NCBI RefSeq assembly: GCF_900142365.1
Contig: NZ_FRAP01000007.1
Span: forward strand, 183,279-247,278
Direction of reading: 5' to 3'
DNA from: Pseudonocardia thermophila
GTDB lineage: Bacteria > Actinomycetota > Actinomycetes > Mycobacteriales > Pseudonocardiaceae
Length of the DNA: 64,000 nucleotides
Shown in pieces: positions 1 to 7,945 of this stretch (its first letter is position 1; every line of letters begins with the position of its first letter). Made by a program: the position numbers and the translations under genes. The notes under the pieces are model-generated. The model was not told the DNA's origin. It did not search any database and saw only the letters and a program-made list of their open reading frames with translations.

Positions 1-126
1 TTCTGCGTGCCCCGCTACGTGCGCATCGTCGATGCGCTCCCGATGACCCCGTCCGGGAAGGTCCGCAAGGCCGAACTGCGCGCTGCCGGGACGGCCGGTG
101 CGGCAGACCGAGAAGGAGACCGCTGA
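1..126 (+). CDS. Acyl-CoA synthetase (AMP-binding), 3' end only
   Basis: Only the last 41 codons lie in the window. The reading frame from base 1 to TGA at 124-126 contains TPSGKVRKAEL, the C-terminal A10-type motif of adenylate-forming ligases, whose lysine is the catalytic residue for adenylation. The product would activate a carboxylic acid to its CoA thioester, but the substrate cannot be judged from this fragment. The stop overlaps the ATG of the next gene (TGATG), so the two are probably co-transcribed and translationally coupled. Confidence 0.85.
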   Translation, partial: FCVPRYVRIVDALPMTPSGKVRKAELRAAGTAGAADREGDR

Positions 127-746
127 TGGCCCGCATCCGCATGCTGACCGCCGAGGAGTTCCCCGAGGAGCTGCGCGAGCAGCTCGACGCCGAGCACAAG
201 ACCCCCCTGGAGCTCGGCAACCTGCGCATCTACGCGCACCGGCCGGAGCTGGCCTCGGCCTACGCCAGGTACATGGGGGAGCTGCGCAAGCCCGGTCTGC
301 TCTCGCGGCGGCTGATCGAGCTGGTGCGGCTGCGCGTGGCGTTCCACAACCAGTGCCGCAGCTGCATGGCCGTGCGCTACGCCGACGGGGCCGCCGATGG
401 CGTCGACGAGGCGCTGGTGTGCCAGCTGGCCGATCCCGACGACGCGCCGGACCTCACCGACGCCGACCGGGCCGCGCTGCGGTTCGCCGATCTCATGGCG
501 ACCGACCACCTCAGCATCGACGACGAGGTGTTCGCGCAGCTCAGGCTGCACTTCTCCGAGGCCGAGATCGTCGAGCTGGGGATGAACATCGCCGCGTTCG
601 TCGGGTACGGGCGGCTGTCGATGGCGATGGACATGGTCGATGAGCTACCGGAGCGCTACCGCACGCGCTCGGGTGCGCTCGTGACCCCGTGGAACCTCGA
701 GGGCGAATCCGACGCGATCCTCCTCGGAGCCCCCCAGCAGAAGTAG
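126..746 (+). CDS. Carboxymuconolactone decarboxylase (CMD)/AhpD-like protein
   Basis: A 206-residue protein of the alpha-helical CMD/AhpD fold. Glu65 and the pair Cys77-Arg-Ser-Cys80 in FHNQCRSCMAVRY are the expected proton-relay and redox positions. The AhpD histidine three residues after the second cysteine is replaced by Arg84, so classical AhpD peroxidase-adaptor activity is uncertain. Members often sit in aromatic or alicyclic catabolic clusters, where they may be decarboxylases, lactonase partners or peroxide-related proteins. The start overlaps the stop of the preceding CoA ligase. Its end faces a minus-strand gene across a strong hairpin. Confidence 0.8.
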   Translation: MARIRMLTAEEFPEELREQLDAEHKTPLELGNLRIYAHRPELASAYARYMGELRKPGLLSRRLIELVRLRVAFHNQCRSCMAVRYADGAADGVDEALVCQLADPDDAPDLTDADRAALRFADLMATDHLSIDDEVFAQLRLHFSEAEIVELGMNIAAFVGYGRLSMAMDMVDELPERYRTRSGALVTPWNLEGESDAILLGAPQQK

Positions 747-770
747 GTCCGCAGTCGGTCGAGAACAGCC

Positions 771-832
771 CGCCGAGGACGACCTCGCCGTGATCGAGAA
801 CTCTGGTGATCACGGCGAGGTCGTCCTCGGCG
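771..832. terminator. Bidirectional hairpin between convergent genes
   Basis: Bases 771-795 and 808-832 are a perfect 25-bp inverted repeat with a 12-base loop. It lies exactly between the plus-strand CMD gene (stop 746) and the minus-strand flavoprotein gene (stop 839), so it can terminate both. There is no T-tract, as is usual in high-GC actinomycetes. The arm closely resembles the arm of the hairpin at 16227-16290. Confidence 0.75.
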
Positions 833-838
833 CCGGGG

Positions 839-2446
839 CTACCCGAGGGCCTCCACCACCAGCAGCGCGAGCGTGATCGCCCGGCTGAGCGAGAACCCGC
901 TGTTGTAGCCCGCCCCGGAGGAGTTGAAGGCCGCGGCCGCACCGGCGGCGTAGAGGCCCTCCACCGGGTGCCCGTCCTTGTCCAGCACCCGCCCGTCCGG
1001 GTCGACGCTGATCCCGGTGAGCCCGATGCCGGTGCTCACCATCGTCAGGCGCATCCCGAAGAACGGCGGCTCACTGACCCCGCCGAGGTTCGGGTGCGGC
1101 TTCTGGTTCGGGTCACCCTGGAACCGCTGCCAGGTCGCGTTGGTCCCGCGCCCGAACTCCGGGTCGGACCCCTTCTCCACGTTCTCGGTGAACCGGGCCG
1201 CCGTGCGGGCCAGCTCGGCGCCGTCGATGCCCAGCTTCGCGCCCAGCTCCTCCAGCGTGTCCGCCGAGGCGACGACGTCGGCGGGGTACTCGCCACCGGG
1301 CGGGGTCGGGCCGAGGCCGTAGCGCTGGTGGTGGCGGGAGTCCCAGATCATGAAGCACGGCCGGTGCGGGCTGCCCGGCGCGAGCACCTTCTTGATCACC
1401 TCCCAGTACACGGCGTCGTCGCAGAACCGCCGCCCGGAACGGTCGACGATGAAGGTGTGCGGCAGCGAGTGCTCCCGCGCGACCTGGTAGCCGGGGTAGG
1501 TGTCGACGGGGTAGCCGAGCTGGACGGGCACCCGGTTCGCCGGTGTCACGAGGACGGCGCCGCCGGCCTGGGCCGCCAGCCGCAGCCCGTCGCCGGTGAG
1601 CGTCCGAGGTGCGACGCTGCCCCGCTCCTCCGGCTCCAGGCCGAGGTACTCGCGGGCGAGGTCGTCGTCCCAGTCGTAGCCGCTCGTCGCGATCACGACG
1701 GGGCCGTCGAAGATGCGGCGGCGCCCGTCCGGTGTCTCGGCGACCACGCCGACCACCCGTCCGCCGTCCTGCACCAGCTCGACGGCGGAGTGCTCCAGCA
1801 GGATCTCCACGCCGCGGTCGAGCGCGGCCTTGACGAACCCGCCGACGACGCCGGTCCCGAACGACCAGAGGTCCTCCTTCGCGATCGTCGCCGCCTCGCG
1901 CGCGGCGCCGAACGCCGAGGCGCGCAGGCCCTTGTCGAGCATGGCGCCGTAGGTCGTGCCGACGGGGAAGTGCGGGGTGACCCGCACCTTCGACCGCCAC
2001 TCGCCCAGCAGCCGCGCGTCGTACACCGCGGTCAGGTAGCGGCCGGTCGGCCGGGCCCCCGGCGCGTCCTGGTAGTAGTCGGGGTAGTCCGGGATGATCT
2101 CCCAGCGCACGGCCCCGACGTCCTCGAACCACTTCGCCGCGCGCGGCGCCTCGGTGAGCCAGCGGCGCATGGCCGCCTCGTCGATGAGGTCGTCGTGCGG
2201 CCGCGAGATCCAGCGGATGTAGCGCTCGGCGTCCGCGACGTCGTCGGCGATGCCCTGCGCTTCCTCGAGGTGGTTGGCGGCCACCCACACCTGGCCACCG
2301 GAGAAGGACGCGGCCCCGCCGATCTGGTCACCCTTCTCCAGGACGGTCACCTGGTGACCGCGCTCGGCGGCGGCGACCGCTGTGGCGAGGCCGGCCAGGC
2401 CGGCACCCACCACGACGACCGGGCTGCGGTCGGTCAGCTCCGTCAC
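839..2446 (-). CDS. FAD-binding dehydrogenase, 3-ketosteroid-dehydrogenase/fumarate-reductase-like
   Basis: Predicted 535 residues when started at GTG 2446, directly before the dinucleotide-binding motif VVVVGAGLAGLATA. The upstream in-frame codons are low-quality sequence and belong to another gene. The N-terminal Rossmann FAD domain is followed by IGGAASFSGGQVWV and a C-terminal FAD-contact segment GLYAAGAAAAFNSSGAGYN, the layout of the KstD/flavocytochrome c fumarate-reductase superfamily. Such enzymes introduce or reduce a C=C bond next to a carbonyl in ring substrates. Its start overlaps the stop of a 69-residue gene by GTGA. The substrate is unknown. Confidence 0.85.
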   Translation of the reverse strand: MTELTDRSPVVVVGAGLAGLATAVAAAERGHQVTVLEKGDQIGGAASFSGGQVWVAANHLEEAQGIADDVADAERYIRWISRPHDDLIDEAAMRRWLTEAPRAAKWFEDVGAVRWEIIPDYPDYYQDAPGARPTGRYLTAVYDARLLGEWRSKVRVTPHFPVGTTYGAMLDKGLRASAFGAAREAATIAKEDLWSFGTGVVGGFVKAALDRGVEILLEHSAVELVQDGGRVVGVVAETPDGRRRIFDGPVVIATSGYDWDDDLAREYLGLEPEERGSVAPRTLTGDGLRLAAQAGGAVLVTPANRVPVQLGYPVDTYPGYQVAREHSLPHTFIVDRSGRRFCDDAVYWEVIKKVLAPGSPHRPCFMIWDSRHHQRYGLGPTPPGGEYPADVVASADTLEELGAKLGIDGAELARTAARFTENVEKGSDPEFGRGTNATWQRFQGDPNQKPHPNLGGVSEPPFFGMRLTMVSTGIGLTGISVDPDGRVLDKDGHPVEGLYAAGAAAAFNSSGAGYNSGFSLSRAITLALLVVEALG

Positions 2447-2652
2447 GCCGGCACCCCGCTGATCGTGGACGCACCCACCACGGCGCGGAGCCCGGCGGTA
2501 CCGGGCAGCCCGCTCGCCTGCAGACCGTACGGGTTCTTCGTGATGACGCCCTCGGCCGACGAGCCGACGAGCTCGGTGGTCGCGACGGGGGCTTCGGCGC
2601 CCGCACGACCGTCGCCGCCGACCGCGGCGAACGCGCTGAGAAGCCTGCGCAT
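2443..2652 (-). CDS. Small unrecognised protein coupled to the flavoprotein gene
   Basis: A 69-residue frame from ATG 2652, preceded by a strong ribosome site (GAGGAGGG, about 6 bases before the start), ending in a GTGA overlap with the flavoprotein start. Residues are rich in Ala, Gly, Val and Ser; the middle contains ITKNPYGLQASGLPG. There is no signal peptide, membrane segment or cysteine. It is not similar to anything I recognise. Spacing, ribosome site and stop-start coupling argue for a real gene, perhaps a small subunit or chaperone of the flavoenzyme (inference). Confidence 0.6.
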   Translation of the reverse strand: MRRLLSAFAAVGGDGRAGAEAPVATTELVGSSAEGVITKNPYGLQASGLPGTAGLRAVVGASTISGVPA

Positions 2653-2700
2653 AGGGGGTCCCTCCTCGGTGCCTGCACTGCCACCAAGTTCGATAATCTC

Positions 2701-2794
2701 TGATAACGATATGCACGTCGAGGTTGTGCGGCCCCGTTGTGCGAGGAGTCGGGGGAGGGCTTCCGCTCCCGCGAATCCATGTATATGGTTATCA
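2701..2794. promoter_or_regulatory. Divergent promoter region with two TGATAAC sites
   Basis: TGATAACGATATG (2701-2713, plus) and TGATAACCATATA (2782-2794, read on minus) face each other in an unusually AT-rich stretch between the minus-strand small gene and whatever is read rightward. Similar sequences occur at 7164-7176 and 9129-9141. Probably operator and/or -10 elements; the exact role is inference. Confidence 0.4.
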
Positions 2795-2797
2795 GCC

Positions 2798-2956
2798 GTG
2801 AGCACGTTGGTCCAGGCTGCGGCAACCGGCTTCCCCGCCGGGGGCGCCTGCGCGCTGCTCACCCTGCCCATCGCGCTGCTCGTCCTGGTCGTCCCGGTGG
2901 TCTTCATGATCTGTCCTGCCGGCCTGTTCGGCCGCCCGTCCGCGCAGCGCGCATGA
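2798..2956 (+). CDS. Possible small single-pass membrane protein
   Basis: A 52-codon frame from GTG 2798 to TGA 2956. Residues about 17-42 form one long hydrophobic segment (LTLPIALLVLVVPVVFMI and flanks), consistent with a transmembrane helix. Its stop overlaps the ATG of the following remnant by ATGA. I see no convincing ribosome site and recognise no family, so it may be a real small membrane protein or part of the decayed sequence that follows. Confidence 0.3.
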   Translation: MSTLVQAAATGFPAGGACALLTLPIALLVLVVPVVFMICPAGLFGRPSAQRA

Positions 2957-3154
2957 CCGCGTTCCTCGCCCGCATCCCCGGCCACGACGTCCCGCGCGCG
3001 CTGCCGGCGTTCCTCGCGGCCCACGCGTCCTGCGGGGCGCCGCTCGTCGGTGCACGTGCTCGCGGGCGGCCGGGTGCCGGCGTCCGGTCCGGTGTCGGAG
3101 TCCACGTCCCGGCAGCGTCTGGTGCAGGCGAAGGCGGGCGCGGTGGAGCAGTAG
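2953..3154 (+). pseudogene. Short frameshifted coding remnant
   Basis: From ATG 2953, about 30 codons have strong G/C third-position bias (MTAFLARIPGHDVPRALPAF). Near 3040 the bias moves to another frame, which runs to TAG 3152-3154 (ending RQRLVQAKAGAVEQ). Two adjoining coding-like stretches in different frames suggest one small gene broken by an indel, or a truncated leftover. The protein family is not recognisable. The ribosome site AGGAGG of the following thiolase begins at the final codon. Confidence 0.3.
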
Positions 3155-3163
3155 GAGGTTCAG

Positions 3164-4345
3164 GTGGATGAAGCGGTCCTGATCGACGCGGTCCGCTCCC
3201 CGATGGGGAAGGGCAAGCCGGGCGGCGCGCTGTCGAGCCTGCACGCGGTCGACCTGCTCGCCCAGACGATCGCGGCGCTGCTGCAGCGCACGGGGATCGA
3301 TCCAGGGCGCGTCGACGACGTCGTCACCGGCTGCGTGAGCCAGGCGGGCGAGCAGTCGGGCAACGTCGGGCGGATGGCGTGGCTTGCCGCCGGGTTCCCC
3401 GAGCACGTGCCCGCGGTGACGGTCGAGCGCAAGTGCGGATCGAGCCAGCAGGCCGTGCACTTCGCCGCCCAGGGGATCATGGCCGGGGCCTACGACGTCG
3501 TCGTGGTCGCGGGCGTGGAGTCGATGAGCCGCGTCCCGATGGGCGTGGCGCGGATGGACGCCGACCCGTACGGTCCCTCGGTCACCGAGCGGTACGCACC
3601 GGGGCTCGTGTCGCAGGGCGTGGCCGCGGAGCTGGTGGCCGCGCGCTGGAAGCTCTCCCGTGAGCAGCTCGACGAGTACTCCGCCCGCTCCCACGAGCGC
3701 GCGGGCGCGGCCGCCGACTCGGGCGGGTTCGACCGCGAGATCGTCCCGATCACGCTGCCCGACGGCACCGTCGTCGACAAGGACGAGAGCATCCGCCGCG
3801 GCACGACGCCGGAGAAGCTCGCCGGGCTCAAGCCGGCGTTCGAGAACCCGGCGATCGCCGAGCGCTTCCCGGAGATCCGCTGGTCGATCACCGCGGGGAA
3901 CTCGTCGCAGATCGCCGACGGGGCCAGCGCGCTGCTGCTCACCAGCGCCCGGGCCGCCGAGCAGCTGGGGCTCGAGCCGCGGGCGCGGTTCCGGGGGTTC
4001 GCCGTCTGCGGCGACGACCCGCTGACCATGCTCACCGCCCCCATCCCGGCGACGAAGCGCCTGCTGGAGCGCGCCGGGCTGACCATCGACGACGTCGATC
4101 TCTACGAGGTCAACGAGGCGTTCGCGCCGGTTCCGCTCGCCTGGCAGGCGGCGTTCGACGCCGATCCCGACCGGCTCAACGTCCGGGGTGGGGCGATCGC
4201 GCTCGGGCACCCGCTCGGCGCGTCGGGAGCCCGGCTCACGACGACCCTGCTGAACGCGTTGGAGGCCGGTGACGGGCGGCTGGGACTGCAGACGATCTGC
4301 GAGGCGGGCGGCATGGCGAACGCGATGCTGATCGAGCGTATCTAG
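3164..4345 (+). CDS. Thiolase family acetyl-CoA acyltransferase
   Basis: 393 residues with all thiolase signatures: acylated nucleophile Cys91 in VERKCGSSQQAVHFAAQG, NEAFAP, the GGAIALGHPLGASGAR histidine motif and the C-terminal CEAGGMANAM cysteine. It would cleave a 3-oxoacyl-CoA with CoASH in the last step of a beta-oxidation cycle. GTG 3164 follows AGGAGG by 5 bases. It heads a thiolase-SDR-crotonase operon that together could perform hydration, dehydrogenation and thiolysis. Many actinobacterial steroid thiolases (FadA5/FadA6 class) look like this, but substrate is not deducible. Confidence 0.93.
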   Translation: MDEAVLIDAVRSPMGKGKPGGALSSLHAVDLLAQTIAALLQRTGIDPGRVDDVVTGCVSQAGEQSGNVGRMAWLAAGFPEHVPAVTVERKCGSSQQAVHFAAQGIMAGAYDVVVVAGVESMSRVPMGVARMDADPYGPSVTERYAPGLVSQGVAAELVAARWKLSREQLDEYSARSHERAGAAADSGGFDREIVPITLPDGTVVDKDESIRRGTTPEKLAGLKPAFENPAIAERFPEIRWSITAGNSSQIADGASALLLTSARAAEQLGLEPRARFRGFAVCGDDPLTMLTAPIPATKRLLERAGLTIDDVDLYEVNEAFAPVPLAWQAAFDADPDRLNVRGGAIALGHPLGASGARLTTTLLNALEAGDGRLGLQTICEAGGMANAMLIERI

Positions 4346-4364
4346 GGGGAGTTGGTACTCACAC

Positions 4365-5129
4365 ATGGACATCTCAGGGATCTCGGCCGTCGTCACCGGC
4401 GGCGCCTCCGGGCTCGGCCTGGCCACGGCCCGGCGGTTGGTCAAGGGCGGCGCGCACGTCGTCCTGCTCGACCTGGAGAGCTCGAACGGCGCCGCGATGG
4501 CCGACGAGCTGGGCAACGGAACCCGGTTCGTCGCCGGTGACGTGCGCACCGAGGAGGGCGTGACGCCCGCACTGGACGCGGCCGAGGAGCTCGGCCCGCT
4601 GCGCGCCGTCGTGCACTGCGCGGGCCGCGGTCACGCCATGCGGGTGCTGCAGAAGGACGGCAGCCCCGGCTCCCTCGACGACTACCGCGCGATCATCGAG
4701 CTCAACCTCATCGGGTCGTTCAACGTGCTGCGGCTGGCCGCGGCGCGGATGGCGCGCACCGAGGAGGTCGACGGCGAGCGCGGCGCGATCGTGCTCACCG
4801 CGTCGGTCGCCGCCTACGAGGGCCAGATCGGTCAGATCCCGTACGCGTCGTCGAAGGCGGGCGTGGTCGGGATGACCCTGGTCGCCGCCCGCGACCTCGC
4901 GTCGAAGCTCATCCGGGTGGCCACGATCGCGCCCGGCATCTTCGACACCCCGCTGCTGGGTCGGTTGCCGCAGGAGGTGCGCGACTCGCTCGGGAAGATG
5001 GTGCCGCACCCGAGCCGGCTCGGTGTGCCCGACGAGTTCGGTGCGCTCGCCGTGCACATCCTGGAGAACCCCATGATCAACGGGGAGACCATCCGCCTCG
5101 ACGGCGCGATCCGCATGGCGCCGCGGTGA
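4365..5129 (+). CDS. SDR oxidoreductase (3-hydroxyacyl-CoA dehydrogenase type II-like)
   Basis: 254 residues of the classical short-chain dehydrogenase fold. TGGASGLG at residues 11-18 is the NAD(P) glycine motif and Ser147, Tyr160 and Lys164 (YASSK) form the catalytic triad. Asp36 after the second strand favours NAD(H). Sequence style and its place between thiolase and crotonase suggest a 3-hydroxyacyl-CoA dehydrogenase of the HSD17B10 type, giving the thiolase its 3-oxoacyl-CoA. The stop overlaps the next start by GTGA. Confidence 0.9.
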   Translation: MDISGISAVVTGGASGLGLATARRLVKGGAHVVLLDLESSNGAAMADELGNGTRFVAGDVRTEEGVTPALDAAEELGPLRAVVHCAGRGHAMRVLQKDGSPGSLDDYRAIIELNLIGSFNVLRLAAARMARTEEVDGERGAIVLTASVAAYEGQIGQIPYASSKAGVVGMTLVAARDLASKLIRVATIAPGIFDTPLLGRLPQEVRDSLGKMVPHPSRLGVPDEFGALAVHILENPMINGETIRLDGAIRMAPR

Positions 5130-5911
5130 CCGCGTCACCGCTGGCAGCCGGGGCGCTGCAGGTCGAGAGGGAGGACGGGATCGTCGTCCTCACCGTGAAC
5201 CGCCCCGAGCGGCGCAACGCCATCGACCTCCCCACGGCGCGGGCCATCGCGACCGTGCTCGACGAGGTCGACGCCGATCCGCAGGCGCGTGTCATCGTCC
5301 TGACCGGAGCGGGCGGCACGTTCTCCGCCGGCATGGATCTGCGGGCCTACGCCGAGACCGGGGAGCGGCCGATCGACGAGCGCCGCGGTGGTTTCGGCAT
5401 CGTCGCCCGTCCGCCGGCCACGCCGATCATCGCCGCGGTCGAGGGGCCCGCCCTGGGCGGTGGGTTCGAGATCGCGCTGGCCTGCGATCTGATCGTCGCG
5501 GGGGAGAGCGCGGTGTTCGGGCTGCCCGAGGTGCGGCGCGGGCTCGTCGCGTCCGGCGGCGGCATGCTCCGGCTGCCGCAGCGGATCCCGCGCAACCTCG
5601 CCGCCGAGGCGCTGCTCACCGGCCGGCCCCTCACCGCGGTCCGGTGCGCGGAGCTGGGCCTGGTCAACGCCGTCGTGCCGGACGGGCAGGCGCTCGCCAG
5701 AGCCCGTGAGCTCGCCGCGGAGATCGCCGCGAACGCGCCGCTGGCCGTGGTCGCGGCGAAGGCCGTCATGACGCAGTCCCAGGACTGGCCGCTCGACGAG
5801 CAGTTCGAGCGGCAGGAGACGCTGATCGCGCACGTGCGCAACTCGGAGGATGCCCGGGAGGGAGCGCGGGCGTTCGCGGAGAAGCGCCCGCCCCGCTGGA
5901 CCGGGCGGTGA
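5126..5911 (+). CDS. Enoyl-CoA hydratase/isomerase (crotonase family)
   Basis: 261 residues of the crotonase superfamily. FSAGMDLRAY and GPALGGGFE supply the oxyanion hole, and both hydratase glutamates are present (Glu115 in GGGFE, Glu135 in FGLPEVRRGL). Hydration of a 2-enoyl-CoA is therefore plausible. The GTG start overlaps the upstream SDR stop, completing a three-gene beta-oxidation module. A strong hairpin follows the stop directly, so this is the operon end. Confidence 0.9.
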   Translation: MTASPLAAGALQVEREDGIVVLTVNRPERRNAIDLPTARAIATVLDEVDADPQARVIVLTGAGGTFSAGMDLRAYAETGERPIDERRGGFGIVARPPATPIIAAVEGPALGGGFEIALACDLIVAGESAVFGLPEVRRGLVASGGGMLRLPQRIPRNLAAEALLTGRPLTAVRCAELGLVNAVVPDGQALARARELAAEIAANAPLAVVAAKAVMTQSQDWPLDEQFERQETLIAHVRNSEDAREGARAFAEKRPPRWTGR

Positions 5912-5915
5912 AGCC

Positions 5916-5962
5916 CCGGAGGCTCGTGCCGGGTTCGGCCTTCGCCCGGCACGAGCCTCCGG
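5916..5962. terminator. Hairpin between convergent crotonase and acyl-CoA dehydrogenase genes
   Basis: A perfect 18-bp inverted repeat, 5916-5933 with 5945-5962, and an 11-base loop. It begins 5 bases after the crotonase stop and precedes the 3' end of the minus-strand acyl-CoA dehydrogenase, so it is suited to terminate both. Confidence 0.75.
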
Positions 5963-5985
5963 TCCTGTGTGGCTGCGGCAGGCTT

Positions 5986-6018
5986 TCAGTCGAGCTCTCA
6001 GTCGAGCCTTCAGTCGAG
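5986..6018 (-). repeat. Tandem 12-bp repeat carrying three in-frame stops
   Basis: TCAGTCGAG occurs at 5986, 5998 and 6010, exactly 12 bases apart. On the minus strand each copy reads CTC-GAC-TGA. The acyl-CoA dehydrogenase therefore ends at the first TGA (6010-6012), and two more in-frame copies of Leu-Asp-stop follow at 4-codon spacing. This looks like slippage duplication at the gene end. Confidence 0.7.
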
Positions 6019-7155
6019 GCTGTCGCAGAGCGTCTTCGCGATGCCCAGCTTCAGCACCTCGGACGCCCCCTCGTACACCCGCATCGGCCGGGCCTGGCGG
6101 TAGTACCGCTCGATCGGCGAGCCCGCGATCAGCCCCCACCGGCCCATGACCTGCACGCACCGGTCGACGATCCGGCAGGCCGCCTCCGTGGCCGCCACCT
6201 TCGCCATGGAGGAGCGGTTCAGCGACGCGGCGGGGTCCTCCCGCGCGGCGGCCGCGGCCTGGTAGGTGAGCAGCCGGGCCATCTCGAGGTCGTTCCACGA
6301 GTCGGCGAGCAGCTGCGCGACCGGGCCGTGCTTGAGCAGCGGCCGCCCGAACTGTTCCCGGGAGCGGGCGTGTCGGGCCGCCTCCTCCAGCGCCCCCGCG
6401 GCGAGCCCGCAGGCCGCGCCCGCGACCGATACCCGGAACACCGCGAGCGTGGCGAGCACGAGCGACATCGCCTTGCCGGGTTGCCCGAGCCGGGCGCTCG
6501 TGGGCAGTACGACGTCGTCGAACACGATCTCGCCGAGCACGTGCGGGGCGATCAGTTCGGGGCTGGGGGAGGTGGACACGCCGGGCGCGTCCGCGGGGAC
6601 GAGCACCAGCGAGAGCCCGGCCTCCTCCTTGACGAGGGTGACGTAGAAGTCGGCGGCTCCGGCGTTGGAGATGAACGACTTCGCGCCGGTCACGACCAGT
6701 TCGCCGTTCTTCTCGACGACGGTGGTGGCGACGTTCTTCAGGTCGGAGCCGGCCTGCTCCTCGGTGAGCGCGAGCGCGGCGAGCGACTCCAGGGAGGCGA
6801 CCTTCGGCAGCCAGTGGGCCTTCTGCTCGTCGGTGCCGCCGCGGGTGATGGCGTAGCTGCCGATGCCCTGCAGGGCGAACATCGAGTCGAGGTGCGAGGA
6901 GGCGCGCATGAGCGCTTCGCGCACGATGCAGACGGCGAGCGGATCGACGTCGGGATTGCGCCCGCCGTAGCTCGCCGGAACCATCAGGGCCGCGAGTCCG
7001 CTCTCGCGCAGCGCCGTGCGCATCCCGGGGTGGATCTCGCTCATGGCATCGGCCTCGGCCGCGATCCCGGCGACCGACGCACCCAGAGCGCGCGCTTCCT
7101 CCTGCAGAGCGAGTTCGGCGGGCCCTAGATTGAGCCACTTCTCCGGCGAGTTCAT
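6010..7155 (-). CDS. Acyl-CoA dehydrogenase
   Basis: 381 residues from ATG 7155 (MNSPEKW). Typical three-domain acyl-CoA dehydrogenase: LALTEEQAGSD is the flavin/substrate-loop motif, GAKSFISNAG the beta-domain, and YEGASEVLK carries the usual catalytic glutamate of the short/medium-chain class. It would form the 2,3-double bond of an acyl-CoA, feeding electrons to ETF. A longer in-frame extension is rejected because it would cross the divergent gene's promoter. It is divergently transcribed from a CMD-like gene with about 60 bp between the preferred starts. Confidence 0.9.
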   Translation of the reverse strand: MNSPEKWLNLGPAELALQEEARALGASVAGIAAEADAMSEIHPGMRTALRESGLAALMVPASYGGRNPDVDPLAVCIVREALMRASSHLDSMFALQGIGSYAITRGGTDEQKAHWLPKVASLESLAALALTEEQAGSDLKNVATTVVEKNGELVVTGAKSFISNAGAADFYVTLVKEEAGLSLVLVPADAPGVSTSPSPELIAPHVLGEIVFDDVVLPTSARLGQPGKAMSLVLATLAVFRVSVAGAACGLAAGALEEAARHARSREQFGRPLLKHGPVAQLLADSWNDLEMARLLTYQAAAAAREDPAASLNRSSMAKVAATEAACRIVDRCVQVMGRWGLIAGSPIERYYRQARPMRVYEGASEVLKLGIAKTLCDSLD

Positions 7156-7163
7156 GAATACTA

Positions 7164-7176
7164 TGATACTGGTACT
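7164..7176. promoter_or_regulatory. Candidate operator TGATACTGGTACT in a divergent promoter
   Basis: Lies between the acyl-CoA dehydrogenase (start 7155, minus) and the CMD-like gene (start 7217, plus). It resembles 9129-9141 (TGATAATGGTATA) in 10 of 13 positions. With both genes' promoters squeezed into about 60 bp, it probably controls both. The nearby GntR regulator is an obvious candidate binder (inference). Confidence 0.35.
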
Positions 7177-7216
7177 TACCGACACGACGCGAGTGTTCGA
7201 CGAGGAGTGGTCGCGG

Positions 7217-7945
7217 ATGGCAGGGGATCGGGTCGCAGCGCTGGTGCCGGAGTCGCCGTGGCTTGCACGGCTGGAGGCGACGACGCCGAAGTTCGTCGAG
7301 GGCCTCGCCAGGGTGTCGGACGTGATCACTTCCGACGGTGCGCTGCCGGCGAGTCTGAAGTTCCTGTTCGCCGCGGCGATCTGCGCGGTCAAGCGGGACG
7401 CTGCGCACGTCGACCACTTCATGGCGGCGGCCGCCAAGGCGGGGCTGCCGCGCGAGCACGCCGAGGGTGCGTCGGTCGGGCTGCTGATCTCGCGCGGGGT
7501 CACGCCGCACGCGCTGCTGGTCTCCGCACTGGAGGCCGCCTACGGCCCGGCGTCCGGTGACGGGGCCGCGACCGAGCAGACGTTCGACGCCTCGGTGTCC
7601 GGCGCCTACGAGTACTTCAAGGGTTACTTCGGGTTCGTGCCCGACTACGTCGAGCTGCTCGGCGAGCGGGTGCCCGCCGGCCTGGAGGGCTACTTCCTCA
7701 TGCGGGAGTCCTCGCTCGGTGAGACCCCGCTGCCGGCGCGGGACATGGAGCTGCTGCTCTGCGCGGTGAACGCCGCCGAGTACCAGCCGCGGTTCGTCGC
7801 CATCCACGCCCGCGGCGCGCGTCGGGCCGGCGCGACCGAGGAGCAGCTCGTCGAGGCGACGCTCGTGGCGATGCCCTTCGCCGGTGTCGCGTCGTGGCTG
7901 CCGGCCGCGCAGGGTGTACTCGAGTCGCGCGACGTCGCTAGCTGA
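7217..7945 (+). CDS. Two-domain CMD-like protein without redox cysteines
   Basis: 242 residues from ATG 7217, chosen because GAGGAG lies 9 bases upstream. Earlier in-frame ATGs at 7154 and 7163 would fall in the divergent promoter. Two half-similar helical units are visible, each with an AAICAV/LLCAVNAA helix followed by H-x(3)-A and an AG..E-x-L/A pattern (about residues 40-90 and 165-215), so it looks like a fused pair of CMD domains. Neither unit has the CxxC pair, so thiol peroxidase activity is unlikely. Function unknown, probably linked to the divergent dehydrogenase. Confidence 0.65.
   Translation: MAGDRVAALVPESPWLARLEATTPKFVEGLARVSDVITSDGALPASLKFLFAAAICAVKRDAAHVDHFMAAAAKAGLPREHAEGASVGLLISRGVTPHALLVSALEAAYGPASGDGAATEQTFDASVSGAYEYFKGYFGFVPDYVELLGERVPAGLEGYFLMRESSLGETPLPARDMELLLCAVNAAEYQPRFVAIHARGARRAGATEEQLVEATLVAMPFAGVASWLPAAQGVLESRDVAS

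Noticed and set aside
2443..2652. Interpretation of the 69-residue protein as a RiPP precursor
   Set aside because: No radical SAM, cyclodehydratase, RRE or other maturation gene is nearby and no typical core sequence is visible.
2447..2716. Upstream extension of the flavoprotein start to 2716
   Set aside because: The extension is Arg-rich shadow sequence of the coupled 69-residue gene; GTG 2446 sits directly before the FAD motif and overlaps that gene's stop.
806..2797. Long plus-strand frame opposite the first flavoprotein gene
   Set aside because: No motifs, composition typical of the complement of a real gene; the minus strand has a full FAD enzyme.
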